64,000 nt of DNA, from the NCBI RefSeq assembly GCF_905220415.1, contig NC_059558.1, positions 2,740,501-2,804,500 on the forward strand, in the 5' to 3' direction. A program made the position numbers and the translations under genes. Of this stretch, positions 12,056-24,005 are shown piece after piece; the first letter of the stretch is position 1; each line of letters starts with the position of its first letter. Below the pieces are notes generated by a model. That model worked only from the letters and a program-made list of their open reading frames with translations, was not told where the DNA came from and did not search any database. This DNA is from Colias croceus (taxonomy: Eukaryota > Arthropoda > Insecta > Lepidoptera > Pieridae).

Positions 12056-13202
12056 AAGTACAAATTATAGCTTACTGTATTTAATAGGTATACATAATAT
12101 ATTATCAGCAGTATAGTCTTATATAGAAGTATATTATAGTCTTATAAAGAAGATAAACGTTCAGAAAGAACTTTAATTGTTTAATTTCCTTCAAACAAAA
12201 TGAATTAAGAAGAATATTACTGCAATTTTTCCTTGACTTTATCAATAAATCTCATTTCTTACTTCTACATTTTACAGCTCGATTCTTATCGAGATAATAC
12301 AATTCACGCGACTGTCTAATAGCAATATTATACAAGTCTGTGATGCCATAGTATACAACTAACTCAGTTTCTTAAGTAATATCAATGATATTATAATTAA
12401 AAGGTGTACCTTTTGCTATTGGTTGCCGTGGTTATTAATGCAAAAAAATAACCTTGGTTTTAAGAGATTTTTGAACGGACCGTTAAGTTTATCTTCAAAT
12501 TTTTAGGAAACAGTGAGTCATCGGTGGTTTCCATAACACAAGCGAAAGCCTAGTATGGTTTCAGTGTGTGAAAATTGTCCTGAAATATTTATTTATATTT
12601 TATTTTATTTATATCAAAGAACACACCATTAATTGACGTCTTACAAGATGACGATAAAATTGGCCACGTGCCGAATGATCAGCAGTGTTCTACTATAGTT
12701 ACTGAGTAAGGTGTATACTGTGGTACGCATCACAGACTTGTATAATATTGCTATTAGATAGTAGGTACATTGATATTCCAAAAGCGCACAGACTAAATAA
12801 CCAATAAAACCGTTCCAAATGTCAATCGATTTCAAACTTCATGCAGCTCATGATCATAACCGTTGGGCGTTCCAATTTTAAATCAAAAATCAAATGAAGA
12901 TGGACGACAGTGAAAGCGCGGTCATTGGTCGACGCTGCGTGTATGAAATCACGATTGCAAAATTAGATCAGCAATTTAATGGAATGTGTTACAAGGGAAT
13001 AGGGTTGTTTTTTGTTTGGAGCTAGAATAGTTGTTGAGTACCAGAAGCGCATGCGTTGAGATGTGATTGCCCTTTTGTTTATTAATAACATAATTAAGAC
13101 GAGATTAATAGCGATTTAGCTGAGAAATTAGATTTTTATTGATGTAGCGTGTATTCGCAAGTTTGTTAAAACGAACATAGGAAAATTTTGTATTGCTTCT
13201 CG
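12056..13202. other. AT-rich intergenic sequence, no gene seen
   Basis: Short frames only (for example 12641-12835 on the - strand), without recognisable content. Confidence 0.45.
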
Positions 13203-13379
13203 ATGTTAGCCAGAAGGGCACATCTACATCTTAACGCGAACGCGTGGGTGACGGAAGGTTCACCCTGGCACAGAATAATAACTAGACCCTGGTAGCGACG
13301 TGCGGAAGGGCGTCTCCCCTTGACGGGGATCACGATTCACGAACCTCGGCTTGGGCTGTCGCTTGAGTGGAGGAGGCCG
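13203..13379 (-). mobile_element. SINE-like retroelement, type S1, second copy
   Basis: Reverse-complement match to 1996-2150 across the element (GTTAGCCAGAAGGGC, TTGACGGGGATCACGA, CTCGGCTTGGGCTGTCGCTT). It carries a 24-bp interruption at 13269-13292, described separately. Confidence 0.65.
13269..13285. mobile_element. 17-bp insertion remnant with 7-bp target duplication
   Basis: CACAGAATAATAACTAG is flanked by ACCCTGG on both sides (13262-13268 and 13286-13292). The sister SINE-like copy at 1996 has a single ACCCTGG-equivalent there. It starts with the same CACAGAATA as the THAP-fragment insertion at 43692. Confidence 0.6.
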
Positions 13380-14998
13380 GAAGGGCCCTAGTCGGACGGG
13401 AAAATTTTGCTGATTAAGTATGTTACTATTAGATAGAACTACTAACTAAATGATTTGACACCCCTAATATAATCTATGCAAAAATTAATAAACCACGACA
13501 GGTGAAGCCCTATTTCATAATCTTTCGTTCAATAGAGCTTGAAATTATTTTTACTGTTCACTTAAATCGCTATTGATGTAATAAATGCGTATGTATGATT
13601 GTAATCGTTTCTGTTAGATCTTCAAATCCATTTAGATATTACACATCTAAATGGCTTTGGATATAATAAAATATAGAGATAGGTGTTAAAAAATTTCAAT
13701 TTTTTTAAGGATTCCAAATTTTGATGATATTTATTTGAATGAGATTTATTCCATCCCAATTAAATAAAAATCATCAAAGTGTTGGCTTCTCTACGATTTT
13801 CGTTAAGAAGACAGTATAAGGAACATGCGGCAAACATCGTGGTTGAAATTTTAATTATAAAATTATCTATCCATTCTCTACACTGCATAAAAAATAATAA
13901 ATGTAAAAAACCATAATGCAAGTAAGTACCTCATTCTAGTATTAACTTATAATTTAGCTAAAAATTAAAGCTAAATCGCCCAGTATTTGCATATAATGTT
14001 GATAAACTTACAAACAAAGGGTCTGCTCGTAAAATGAGATTTCTCAAGAGATGTTTACGAGAGCTCAGGTGTTCTGAGTTACCGGCAGTTGACTAAGCAT
14101 CTAGATAGGGCTGTCACTTGCGAATTTTAATTTTTGCAAATTATTTTATTTATTAGTTCTAAACTTCTAAACCATATTTCAAGTTTTAAAAGGGAAAATG
14201 TAGCTTGAAAATTTTGTGTTTGCTAGATTAGAACTTTTGACTAGGTGGAGCAATTTTGATGTTTCGTTTTTATTAGAAGTTATAGTGCACTGTGATTTGT
14301 CTATTTCTTAGAACTTAAAGGCGGATTAGTCATTTAAAAATTAAAATCATTATAACATTATTGGAAGGTTTTTAAGAAAATAGTATTTGTAAGTGCATCT
14401 GCTTTTGGCATTAATGTTTTTCAATACATTGTTATTATTTATATCTTATAACATTTATCAATAATTAACTCGCTCCTTGATGACTAAGTGATAGGATGCG
14501 GTAGCAAATTAATGAGATAGTTTGTACTTCACAGATTATAATATTACAAGGTGTCGTAATTATTATTGTAAATTGTGCAATAAAATAAGGGATTTAAATT
14601 TGATCGCTGATTATATAAATTTATCCGAAACAAAAATAAATCTCTCGATAAGGTACTAAATTCTAAATTGATAATAATTTATGCAGTATCATCATACTTA
14701 TAATTTTCATATTTTGTATTTATAGTAATTAAGAGATATAGAAAATATCTCTTTTGTGTTAATATTTCAATGTAGTAAGATTAATAAAAAATATAACTCC
14801 TTATATTTTAATTATTTTTTTAAATATAGATTAGGACCTTTCGGCAACCCTATCAAAGATAACTTCTCGTAATTCCGGTAAACGACATCGTGGGAACGGG
14901 TATGTATCTCAATGCAATCCTTATTCATAATGTTTATAAATATTATCTGTGCTAATATGTATAGTTATACAAGTTATGTCATACTTGAACACCCATAA
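13380..14998. other. AT-rich intergenic sequence, no gene seen
   Basis: No coding or repeat signal identified. Confidence 0.45.
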
Positions 14999-15207
14999 AC
15001 TGAAGTCCCTTGTCCCCTAGTAGGGGGAGGGGCAGATGCAATATGCATACATCTGTTTCACTGATCTATTTTCTTAAGGACAATTAGTAGGTGATCAACC
15101 TTCTGTGTCCTGTCAGACCGAGACATTTTTTTTTTCGTCTCCGTCCAGGACCTCTCGATTCTACGCACATGCGTCAACCACTGAACCAAAGAGACGCGGA
15201 CGGAGGG
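14999..15207 (-). mobile_element. tRNA-derived SINE (type S2)
   Basis: On the - strand the head reads TTTGGTTCAGTGGTTGACGC, an A-box-like tRNA start, then a tail with CAGAAGGTTGATCACCTACT and GGGACAAGGGACTTCA. It is homologous to 53068-53270. Confidence 0.75.
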
Positions 15208-15284
15208 AACCTATAAAACTTATCAAAATGAATTGTTATTTGGAAAAATGCTGATGCTGACTAACACTTGATGGTCTGAATATA

Positions 15285-15701
15285 CAGGGTTACTTGTAAA
15301 ACACCAGCTCTCGCAGGACAAGAAATAGCTATTACATCATAAGTAACCTAACATTTGTAAGTCTATGTTCCATTCATTATCCAAAGGATGCCCCCTTCCC
15401 CCTCTCGTTCGCTTCTTGTTCTACGACTTTTGATAATTTGTTAGATTTTATTTTCATACAAAAACCTCTGCGCGCATCCCAAGTTACGTAAATAAGAAGC
15501 GAACGAGAGGGGGAAGGGGGCATCCTTTCGATAATGAATGGAACATAGACTTACAAATGTTAGGAATTAGGATAGTATGTACAAAGCTTAAAAAATCATT
15601 TAAAAATAATTTATTAACAGTCGTAGAACTAATGTTGTTACTTATGATGTTAGCTATCTTGTCCTGCGAGGTTGCTGGTGTTTTACAAGTACCTAACCCT
15701 G
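15285..15701. repeat. Large imperfect palindrome / fold-back element
   Basis: Inner arms 15347-15417 and 15494-15564 are 71 bp with one mismatch, around a 76-bp loop. Outer arms 15285-15346 and 15638-15701 also pair, less exactly. A 73-bp piece (15565-15637) is present only on the right. Open frames on both strands (15484-15819 - and 15557-15850 +) run through the right arm and look like products of the palindrome, not genes. Confidence 0.85.
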
Positions 15702-16525
15702 TATTTTTATTAAAATTAAGCAGCGTTAATAGCGGAGAATGTTTTATGGGTGATCTAATAATTGACCTTTTGCTTACTTTGATGATCAAGGCATTCATGT
15801 CATTTTCATTTAACAGCAATTTAACAATGTCCTGTATTCCTAGTATTTAGTGATATCAATTTTATGACTTTTCTGCTACATATTTAAAAACAACATACAT
15901 ATTACAGATATTACAAAATTCATCTTTTTAAAACGACTAGGTTTTATCTTTCGTGTGCATTTTGACGCCCTTTAATCATCTGGCACCTAGGGAAACGGCA
16001 CTGTAATCTAAAAAATTAAAAATATATATAAAAAAATCAGACCGACAATTCTATCAATTAGACTGCTATAAACAATATGTTAATAAATGTAAAAATCACA
16101 TGAACTGATTTTAAATAAGGCACTTAAAAAATGCATCGAGAATCTTAAAATAAAAAATAAATTAAATATATTTAAAATCAATTGAACTTGGTTCAATAAC
16201 GACTCGATACAATGTTGTCCGTTAATATAAACCATTTATGTAAAGTGCCTGAAAGTCAATCAATACAGAGAGGTCAGTGGCGAATGGATGAAAAACACCG
16301 GTGGGTCAAAGAGTATCGATTAAACAGATGCAGCAATGTGAAAGATGTTAGTTTAATAGCAGATGACATCCGCCAATTCGATCATTTTTTTTTGTGACAG
16401 CTATAATTCGCCAAACTATGCATGCATAAAATAAGATAATGCTTTATATAAGATTTTAACTACTATCAAGTAAACATATTCATCTGTTCTCAGATTGCAT
16501 TGAATAAAAGGCAAACATAGGTAAA
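15702..16525. other. AT-rich intergenic sequence, no gene seen
   Basis: The frame at 16212-16397 has no recognisable features. Confidence 0.4.
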
Positions 16526-16760
16526 TCCATACTAATATTATAAATGCGAAAGTAACTCTGTCTGTCTGTTACTCAATCACGCCTATTAAACTACTGAACC
16601 AATTTTCATGAAATTTGGTATGGAGATATTTTGATACCCGAGAAAGGACATAGGCTACTTTTTATCCTGGGAAAATGACGCAATCCCGGAAATCCCACGG
16701 GAACGGGAACTATGCGGGTTTTCTTTGACTGCGCGGGCGAAGCCGCGGCCGGAAACCTAG
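16526..16760 (+). mobile_element. Helitron-like element, type C
   Basis: Starts TCCATACTAATATTATAAAT, carries the GTCTGTCTGTTACTCAATCA and ACGGGAACTATGCGGGTTTT blocks, and ends in a GC stem and CTAG (16757-16760). Confidence 0.85.
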
Positions 16761-16857
16761 TAATATATATAGCGCTTTATTCAAACAAAGTTAATATTAA
16801 AAAAGTATGAAGTCTAATTGTTATTTATATTAATATTTAATTGTGATTTATATCATA

Positions 16858-17026
16858 CTAGCGGTCCGCCCCGGCTTCGCCCGTGGTACATGTTTACGTT
16901 TTCTCTACATAAGAACCATCCTCGTACTTCAAGGAATATAATAAAAAAAGAATTATCGAAATCGGTTCAGCCGTTCTCGAGTTATGCGCTTACCAACACA
17001 TTTTGCGGTTCATTTTATATATAAGA
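16858..17026 (-). mobile_element. Helitron-like element, type D, first of a tandem pair
   Basis: CTAG then CGGTCCGCCCCGGCTTCGCC, then the body with CTACATAAGAACCATCCTCG. The right end abuts the CTAG of the next copy. Confidence 0.85.
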
Positions 17027-17196
17027 CTAGCGGTCCGCCCCGGCTTCGCCCGTGGTACATATTCACATTTTCTCTACATAAGAACCATCCTCGTACTTCA
17101 AGGAATATAAATAAAAAAAGAATTAAAGAAATCGGTTCAGCTGTTCTAAAGTTATGCGCTTACCAACACAATTTGGGATTCATTTTTATATTATAG
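17027..17196 (-). mobile_element. Helitron-like element, type D, second of a tandem pair
   Basis: Starts CTAG at 17027-17030; near-identical body to the copy before it and in the same orientation. The open frames across both copies are products of the repeat. Confidence 0.85.
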
Positions 17197-19304
17197 ATTA
17201 AATTCCTAAGTAACATACAAAATTAACGCAACAACAACGTTCTGTTGCAATCACAATTTTGTCACCACAAAAATATTTTAAATGGAACATGATATGTTTC
17301 CAAGATTCATTACTGATAATTCCTTTATCACAAATAGATATTGCTTATCTATCGATATGAGCATCTGCAATTACCTGTCGTTAGTTTTCACTATAAAATA
17401 ATTATCTCATCCGTGTAAGTAAAACAGATAGTGAAATAAGTACTTTAACATTTTTAAGAACAAGTCGTTGTGATTTGATATCAGATTAAAATAAAATAAC
17501 CTCCTTATTTTTTTGAAGTCGGTTAATAAAAATATCGCGTATAGGTAGGCGGTATTTTTATAATGGCATAGTAATTATTCACAAAAAATCTTCAAAATTG
17601 TTCTTATTTTGTAGGCTTAAAAATACGTAAAACAACAAATTAGATACCTTACAAATTTTCTCCTGCTCTAACAATGTTTCTTTTGGCAATATCTCTTCAT
17701 GCATTTGTACCTGTGATTTGTACCAATATATTTCTACCGGAACACGTAAGAACACATGTGTAATATTATTACTATTAGACGCAGTATGACACATCATACA
17801 TCAATACGTCATAATATTGCATGTCAGGTGATGTCAGTGACGTCTACTAACTTTAATCCCATGACGCTCTAGCTCTTTTTGTATGTAACATCACAACATT
17901 ATTAGAAATCATAGAGAGAGGCATGCTCTCTTATCTTTTCTTTCTTAGTCTTACCTTCTTCTGATAAAATAAAAAAATTACTGTCGTGATCCAGGAAATT
18001 AGGGATTTGTTTTTATTTGCATATAGATCGATACAGATAAATTATGTTATATTTTTTGTTATATCTATTTCATAATCTTTGCACCCAAACGGATATCAAG
18101 TCAAAGGTGACAAATGAATATTCAACGCCCACACTCGGTTAGTTATTTAATGAAAGACGCAAATAAAGTTTATTTATGACGTTCAAGGAACAGTTTCAAT
18201 TATGTAAGGTTACATTGTTGGAACGAGGTACTGGGAAAACTACTGAACCGATTTTCATGAAATTCTGATAATGGGAGGAAGATTAAATTAATTAGATGAA
18301 TGATGAAAATGGTTTAAAGTGTAGGTACTTTTTTTTTAATCTAACGGAATATATTATGATATATATTTAGTACGACCTATTAGAATAATACATTATCTGT
18401 AGTATAATCTGTGGTGCTTACAAATTAATGTGGTGTGTATGGTGCTTACAATTATGTACAAATTAAACCGTAATCTTATATACTTGTTATTTTCTTGAAA
18501 TGTCGGATAATCTAATGCCAACAATCTCATCTAGTGCACACAGTCGACAAATTATACGATTCATAAACTTCTTGACAAAACTGTTTTCATACAGCGTTTT
18601 TCGGCCAACTCTACTAAAAATTGTATTGCCCTCAGAATCTATCCTACATTTCAAATCTACCAAACTTACCCTACTTTGTATATCTTTAAAATCTTATCCA
18701 TTTGAAGTCCACATACAATGAGTTGGAAAGCGGCATGGCTGCGCGTACGGACCGTCCCGCGCATGCGTAATGCCTGTCAAACTTTTCTCGCGCGGAATTT
18801 TGTATCAGTCATCTTTTGGTAGGGTTGCCAAAATGGCGACGAATGTTTGAGGTTATATGCAATGCAAGTTTTGGATAAATTATTTAATTTTAGATTTTAT
18901 CTAAATTTTGGAAAAAACTTCGTAATTTATGACGTTAATGCTAATCTATAGAAATTAGATGAATCGAACGAAAGTAAACTGATAATTTGGGTCATAAAAG
19001 AGATTATATTCAACGTAGTTTTACATTCAATAATTTAAGAGCTTATCACATTCATACTAATACAGATTTTACCTTTCATACCTGTGTTTCATACTCATTA
19101 AAACATACAGAAAAATAAATGAAATGACGAAGGAAAACAGTCAAAACGTTGTGATGGTAACCCTATGTCTTACCATACTTGCGGTCGCTGATTCAATACT
19201 TTCAATTCACAATTATTATGTTAAATGTGACACGCATAATTTTAAATATGTAAAAATCGGTGTCATCTTGAATTATTAATACCTACAGTTAGTATTATAG
19301 GACT
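17197..19304. other. AT-rich intergenic sequence, no gene seen
   Basis: Holds a solo MITE end near 17512-17530, a type C scrap (AACTACTGAACCGATTTTCA, about 18239-18260) and a GC-richer block at about 18733-18800 containing GCGCATGCG. No coding signal. Confidence 0.4.
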
Positions 19305-19457
19305 CAAGCCCCCCTAGCCAAGTGGCTTTCTGTTAGCGTAGAGATTGACGTAAGCTGTAGATAAACTTTTATCTACAGCTTACGTCAATCTCATACATTC
19401 GTAGTCTATTCTATTGAACGCTACGCTAACAGAAAGCCACTTGGCTAGGGGGGCTTG
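19305..19457. repeat. Compound fold-back element
   Basis: Outer arms 19305-19341 and 19421-19457 are 37-bp perfect inverse copies (CAAGCCCCCCTAGCCAAG... at the ends). Inside lies a second perfect hairpin, 19342-19365 against 19368-19391 (24 bp, 2-base loop). A 29-base spacer sits on one side only. Confidence 0.95.
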
Positions 19458-19897
19458 TGTGTCCAGCCACCAGGATCAAGTAACTAACTTATCCAGAATT
19501 AATATGTATGAAATCAATACTGTAACTTAACAGGCTATAAAGTAGGTACCCACTCTAGATACTTGCGTAAATTAAATTGTAATCTGATATTTTATTAAAT
19601 TCGTTTTAAAAAACGTAAATACCTATTTAAATTTAATGGTAATTTGATTGATGTTTTACTATAAGGAAGTATAAAGGCTGCTAAGTTTAACGTCACACTA
19701 TGATATTCTATTATTGTATAATAAATTGGCAAAAAAAAATAACAAATATTATTGTTTACATCAATAATTGCAGATCACCTTGCAATTAGCATCACATTGT
19801 CTTGCGCAATCCATTAGCTTTCACTCCGAGGGGCTCTCAGAGGGCTTACTTAACTTACTTTCTAGATATTCCCGGCTTTCTTCAGTTTTGTATCTGT

Positions 19898-20980
19898 ACA
19901 TAATAATCATAATCATACTAATATTAAACGCGAAAGTTTGTAAGTGGATGTTGGTTAATCTTTCAAGTAAAAACTACTGGATGGATTGGGATGAAACTTT
20001 AGAGGAAAGTCACCAAATATGGAATACCATTTTGTTTTTGGGATATAAAAATAAAACTTCACATAAATTAAATCAGTTTATTGTTTTTACTGATCAGTCA
20101 TACATCTATAAGTAGTAATTAACAACCTTTAACCAAATATATCAGTAATCAAATTAAAATCTTACACAAAAAACAAAATCATAAAAGAGTAACCAAATAT
20201 GGAATAGGTACCTATATATGGAATATAAGCAAAAATCAACATAACAATGACAAAAATATAATGAATATCTTTGAGATCAATTAAATGAATATAACATATT
20301 GTGATAAATGAAAGGAGTTACGTAATTACTTGCAAAAGTCACGAATCCAGATCCATCTGGAACAGCACATCATAATGTGTTCAGAGCCCATACATCAAGC
20401 ATTTAATTCAACTTTCTCCACTATCATCCATGGAAAGAAGTCTTGAACAGAACCTCCTGACTCTGCTGATGCATGTATGTTACTAAAAACAAACATTACA
20501 TACAGTTTTTAAAGAAATAATAGCAAGTTTATAATATTCCATAATTAGACACCGACGACTGTCCATATTTGGATTTTTATACTAGTTCAAACTCTTCTAA
20601 ATATTTTTTCATTTTACAATATTTTAAAGACAAAAGATCACAAAATGGTGAAATAAACATAATACCGATATACTAAATAGTATAACACTTATCGAAACAA
20701 ACATAATAGCCGGTAGTACTCATTTATTACTTACCTTAAAAATTTTCGGTACGGCAACAAAACAAAACACCCCTGCTACATGTAAACCGTTCGCGCAACT
20801 AACTCGATGGTGTTAGTGCGATACTTAGTACACCAAATGAAACAGAAGATGGTCGAATGTTGCGATTCATACTTATAGTCTTAGAGAAATTAAGGAATTC
20901 CATATTAGGATACTATTCCATATTTGGTGACTTTCCTCTACAGTAATATAGATTACATGATAGCAAAATAGCAAATTATA
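19898..20980. mobile_element. Helitron-like element (another variant), interrupted
   Basis: Left part has CATACTAATATTAAACGCGA and AAACTACTGGATGGATTGGG; the right part resumes as TACAGTAATATAGATTACAT after the 937-bp insertion. Ends are not well defined. Confidence 0.5.
20002..20938. mobile_element. 937-bp DNA transposon with TA target duplication
   Basis: Perfect 25-bp terminal inverted repeats starting GAGGAAAGTCACCAAATATG, flanked by TA (20000-20001 and 20939-20940). Further ATATGGAATA-type motifs lie inside near both ends (20201-20225 and about 20570). There is no complete transposase. On the - strand a fragment around 20400-20480 after a TTTTTAG acceptor-like site could code SGGSVQDFFPWMIVEKVELN before a stop, perhaps the last exon of a lost protein. 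TA duplication points to the Tc1/mariner superfamily; this is not decisive. Confidence 0.8.
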
Positions 20981-20995
20981 GAAATCTATACTTAT

Positions 20996-21060
20996 TTATA
21001 CTGATATTATAAAGCTGAAGAGTTTGTTTGTTTGAAAAATCTCAGGAACCTAACCTATTT
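20996..21060 (+). mobile_element. Helitron-like type A, 5' fragment
   Basis: ATACTGATATTATAAAGCTG followed by GAGTTTGTTTGTTTGA and a truncated body. Confidence 0.6.
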
Positions 21061-21251
21061 CTCAATTGAAGAAAAACCTAAAGGGTTATCAGTATGTATT
21101 ACAGCAGTAATTATTCCGGAGAGGAAAAGTGATGGCGCTAGATGACCCGTCTAGCGTTGTCACTTTCCTACATTGGAAACAGTACTGTTTAAAGAGCATA
21201 TGGTGACCCCCTGAGAATAGGTCGTAAAAGTGTACATTATATACTTACATA

Positions 21252-21484
21252 CTAGATTTCCGCCCGCGGCTTCGCCCGCGCAGTCAAAGAAAAACCCGCA
21301 TAGTTCCCATTCCCGTGGTATTTCCAGGATTGCGTCATTTTCCCGGGATAAAAAGTAGCCTATGTCCTTTCTCAGGTATCATAATATCTCCATACCAAAT
21401 TTCATGAAAATTGGTTCAGTAGTTTAGGCGTGATTGAGTAACAGACAGACAGATTTACTTTCGCATTTATAATATTAGTATGGA
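21252..21484 (-). mobile_element. Helitron-like element, type C
   Basis: CTAG, GC stem, ACCCGCATAGTTCCCATTCC and the 5' end ATTTATAATATTAGTATGGA; full-length. Confidence 0.85.
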
Positions 21485-22617
21485 TTATATGTATTTCATA
21501 CTTCTAGGTCGTTAAAATGTAGTTGCAGAACAACGTTTGCTAGGTCAGCTTCTTATTTTACAATTTTTATATCAACGAGAGCAAAACTTAGTTATTTACA
21601 AATATATTTAGTTAAACACAAGCCAATGACGTAAGTATGAGATAAAAGTTTATACCGTTATGCTTTATCAAATAAACACAATGTCTTTTGAGAGTGAATG
21701 CTGATAATGAGATTATGGGTGGAGCAACTGTAATATGAGTTAAAATTGTTTAATTACAATATTTAGGAATTATTATAATATCTACCTACCTACCTACTTA
21801 TAGTTAATACTTAGTGTCTTGCCGGTTCTTCTCCATAGATACTGCTTTCCGAATCGGTGGTAAATGTTAAAAAATGTTATGACGATTCAAAAGTGCTTTT
21901 ATAAGAAATCTAATTGAATAAATAAATGTTTGTTACTGTAAATAATGTTGTTTACTGTGACTGTGAATTCAATAATTTCATTAAGGGCTGATTTTTCAAT
22001 CTTTGGTTAAAACTTATTCGTTGAATAATGTATTTAACTGCCATATCAAAAATGTATTCTAATTACCTGCATTTGACACTTTGACAGTCTACAAGTGACA
22101 TTAATATTATCGTGTGTCGTGTATCGTGACACCACGGGCAGAGCCAGGCCATCCACCATAGCACTATAATACAAAGAGACTAAGAACCTCATACAGTATC
22201 ATCAGTCATCACATTAACGGAACAAAGTTTTTTATCCTTCCACCAATGAACTCGAAACAACAATACCTTATCATTTAAATTAAAATGCAAATGAGCTGAA
22301 CACTCGTATCGTACGTATTTACATGGAAATTGATTCAAAACCTCTGTGTAAAAGATCGTATAAAAAAAACACCTAGGTAATACTTATAATAAATATAATC
22401 TCTAAATGAACAATTAGGTACATCCCCTGATAAATGAAAGATAAAGAAAGTATTAATACAATACCTAGATAACATAGAATTTAGTAAATTTTATAAACAA
22501 AATTTGCAATTCCAAGATGACTCCTTCTATTTCGAGCAAGGCAGATTTCGATAAGGAAAACCTAAATAACATATTTTTGCAACAATAATATCTCAGATAA
22601 ACATAATATATTTAAAA
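21485..22617. other. AT-rich intergenic sequence, no gene seen
   Basis: No coding or repeat signal identified except short TACCTACC runs near 21783. Confidence 0.45.
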
Positions 22618-22813
22618 CTAGCTTTCCGCCCGCGGCTTCGCCCGCTTTGTCTAAAACTTAATAAATTATATATTTAAACCTTTCTCTTGAATCACTCTAT
22701 CCATTAAAATAAACCGGATCAAAATCCATTGCGTAGTTTTAAAGATTTAAGCATACAAAGGGATATAGGGACAGAGAAAGCGACTTTGTTTTATACCTAC
22801 TATGTAGCGATAC
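22618..22813 (-). mobile_element. Helitron-like element, type B
   Basis: CTAG then CCGCCCGCGGCTTCGCCCGC and the type B body. Confidence 0.85.
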
Positions 22814-23531
22814 ACAGCAGTCAGCACATATACTAATAACTTTCTTTAGCTTGAATTATGTGTCTCTGAATGTTTGCCAGTCCTTTAGATCAATAGTAAC
22901 TTAAATATCAATATAACCCAAATAACTAACGCAAGAGGAAACAAATTCTAAAACAAAAGTTGCAAATAACCTTACGCCATAACCAGCATCATCGCATATT
23001 AATATAATTACAAAATATAATATACTTATACATATAATACGCAAGCATTAAGAAATTAATTAGGTAAACGGCTTAAGAGGGTCATGTAACAATGAAATTA
23101 TAGTTACGAAAAATAGTTGAGATGAAACGGATGACCTTGAATTATAATTGCGTAGAAAATTTTGACTAATCTAGATTATGCATGATTGTGGTACAGATAC
23201 AAAATTGTTTTTAATACTCTGTGGAGGTTGTCAATGGTCCAAACGTCAAAAAGCGTTGCAAAATGTGTTTTATAGTGCAAATATTGGTGTGAAAATAAAT
23301 TATAGAAAATTTTTCTCGTATTTTGTTATTCTTGAGATAAAAATAATTAAGCACGAATTGCTTGCAAACAAAAATTATCAATGTCCCTTTAAAATGATGA
23401 ATGATGAATTTTGAGTAAACAATATCTAAATCAGTGTCTACCACGTGTCTACTGCTATGTCGATCGGAAAGGCCATAGAGTAAAAGAAGAATAAGACTAA
23501 TAACCAAGGACTAAACCATAGATATAGGTAA
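22814..23531. other. AT-rich intergenic sequence, no gene seen
   Basis: Overlapping frames on both strands at 23178-23507 have no recognisable content. Confidence 0.4.
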
Positions 23532-24005
23532 TCTACTTATACATATAATAAATCTGTAGAAGGGTCAATTCTGTACATTGAAAATTTAAAAAAAATAAAT
23601 AGCAGGGGGTGTTACTGGATCGATACCAAACCCAAATGTGTGATTAAAAAAATTTTTGTCTGTCTGTCTGTCTGTCTGTATGTGAAGACATCACGTGAAA
23701 ACTACCGGTTCGATTTCGATGAAACTTGGTATAATTATACCTTATTATCCTGGGCGTAAAATAGAATACTTTTTATCCTGGAAAAATACGTAGAAAAAAA
23801 AATAATCTTAATTTTTCAGTTTTATCCATAGACGTTGTTCCGTAGAACCGCGAACACACGTTGCGTATTATTATAGGCCTAGCCGTATTTGGGTCCAATA
23901 GATATTTATAAGATATCATTTTCAGAGTTACTCAAAATGGAGAAAATATAAACCATCCACGCGAAGACCGACATCCGCGCGGACGGAGTCGCGGGCGGAA
24001 GCTAG
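23532..24005 (+). mobile_element. Helitron-like element, type F
   Basis: Starts TCTACTTATACATATAATAA, has GGGTCAATTCTGTACATTG and a GTCT run, and ends GCGGACGGAGTCGCGGGC then CTAG (24002-24005). It matches 43071-43530 in opposite orientation. Confidence 0.85.

Noticed and set aside
14999..15207. Possible tRNA gene
   Set aside because: Only the A-box half resembles a tRNA; the rest is a SINE tail shared with 53068-53270.
15484..15850. Frames of 111 and 97 codons on opposite strands
   Set aside because: They run through the arm of a large palindrome and mirror each other; no recognisable domain.
16818..17196. Two similar small proteins in a row
   Set aside because: They are translations of tandem type D Helitron-like copies, seen as non-coding repeats elsewhere in the window.
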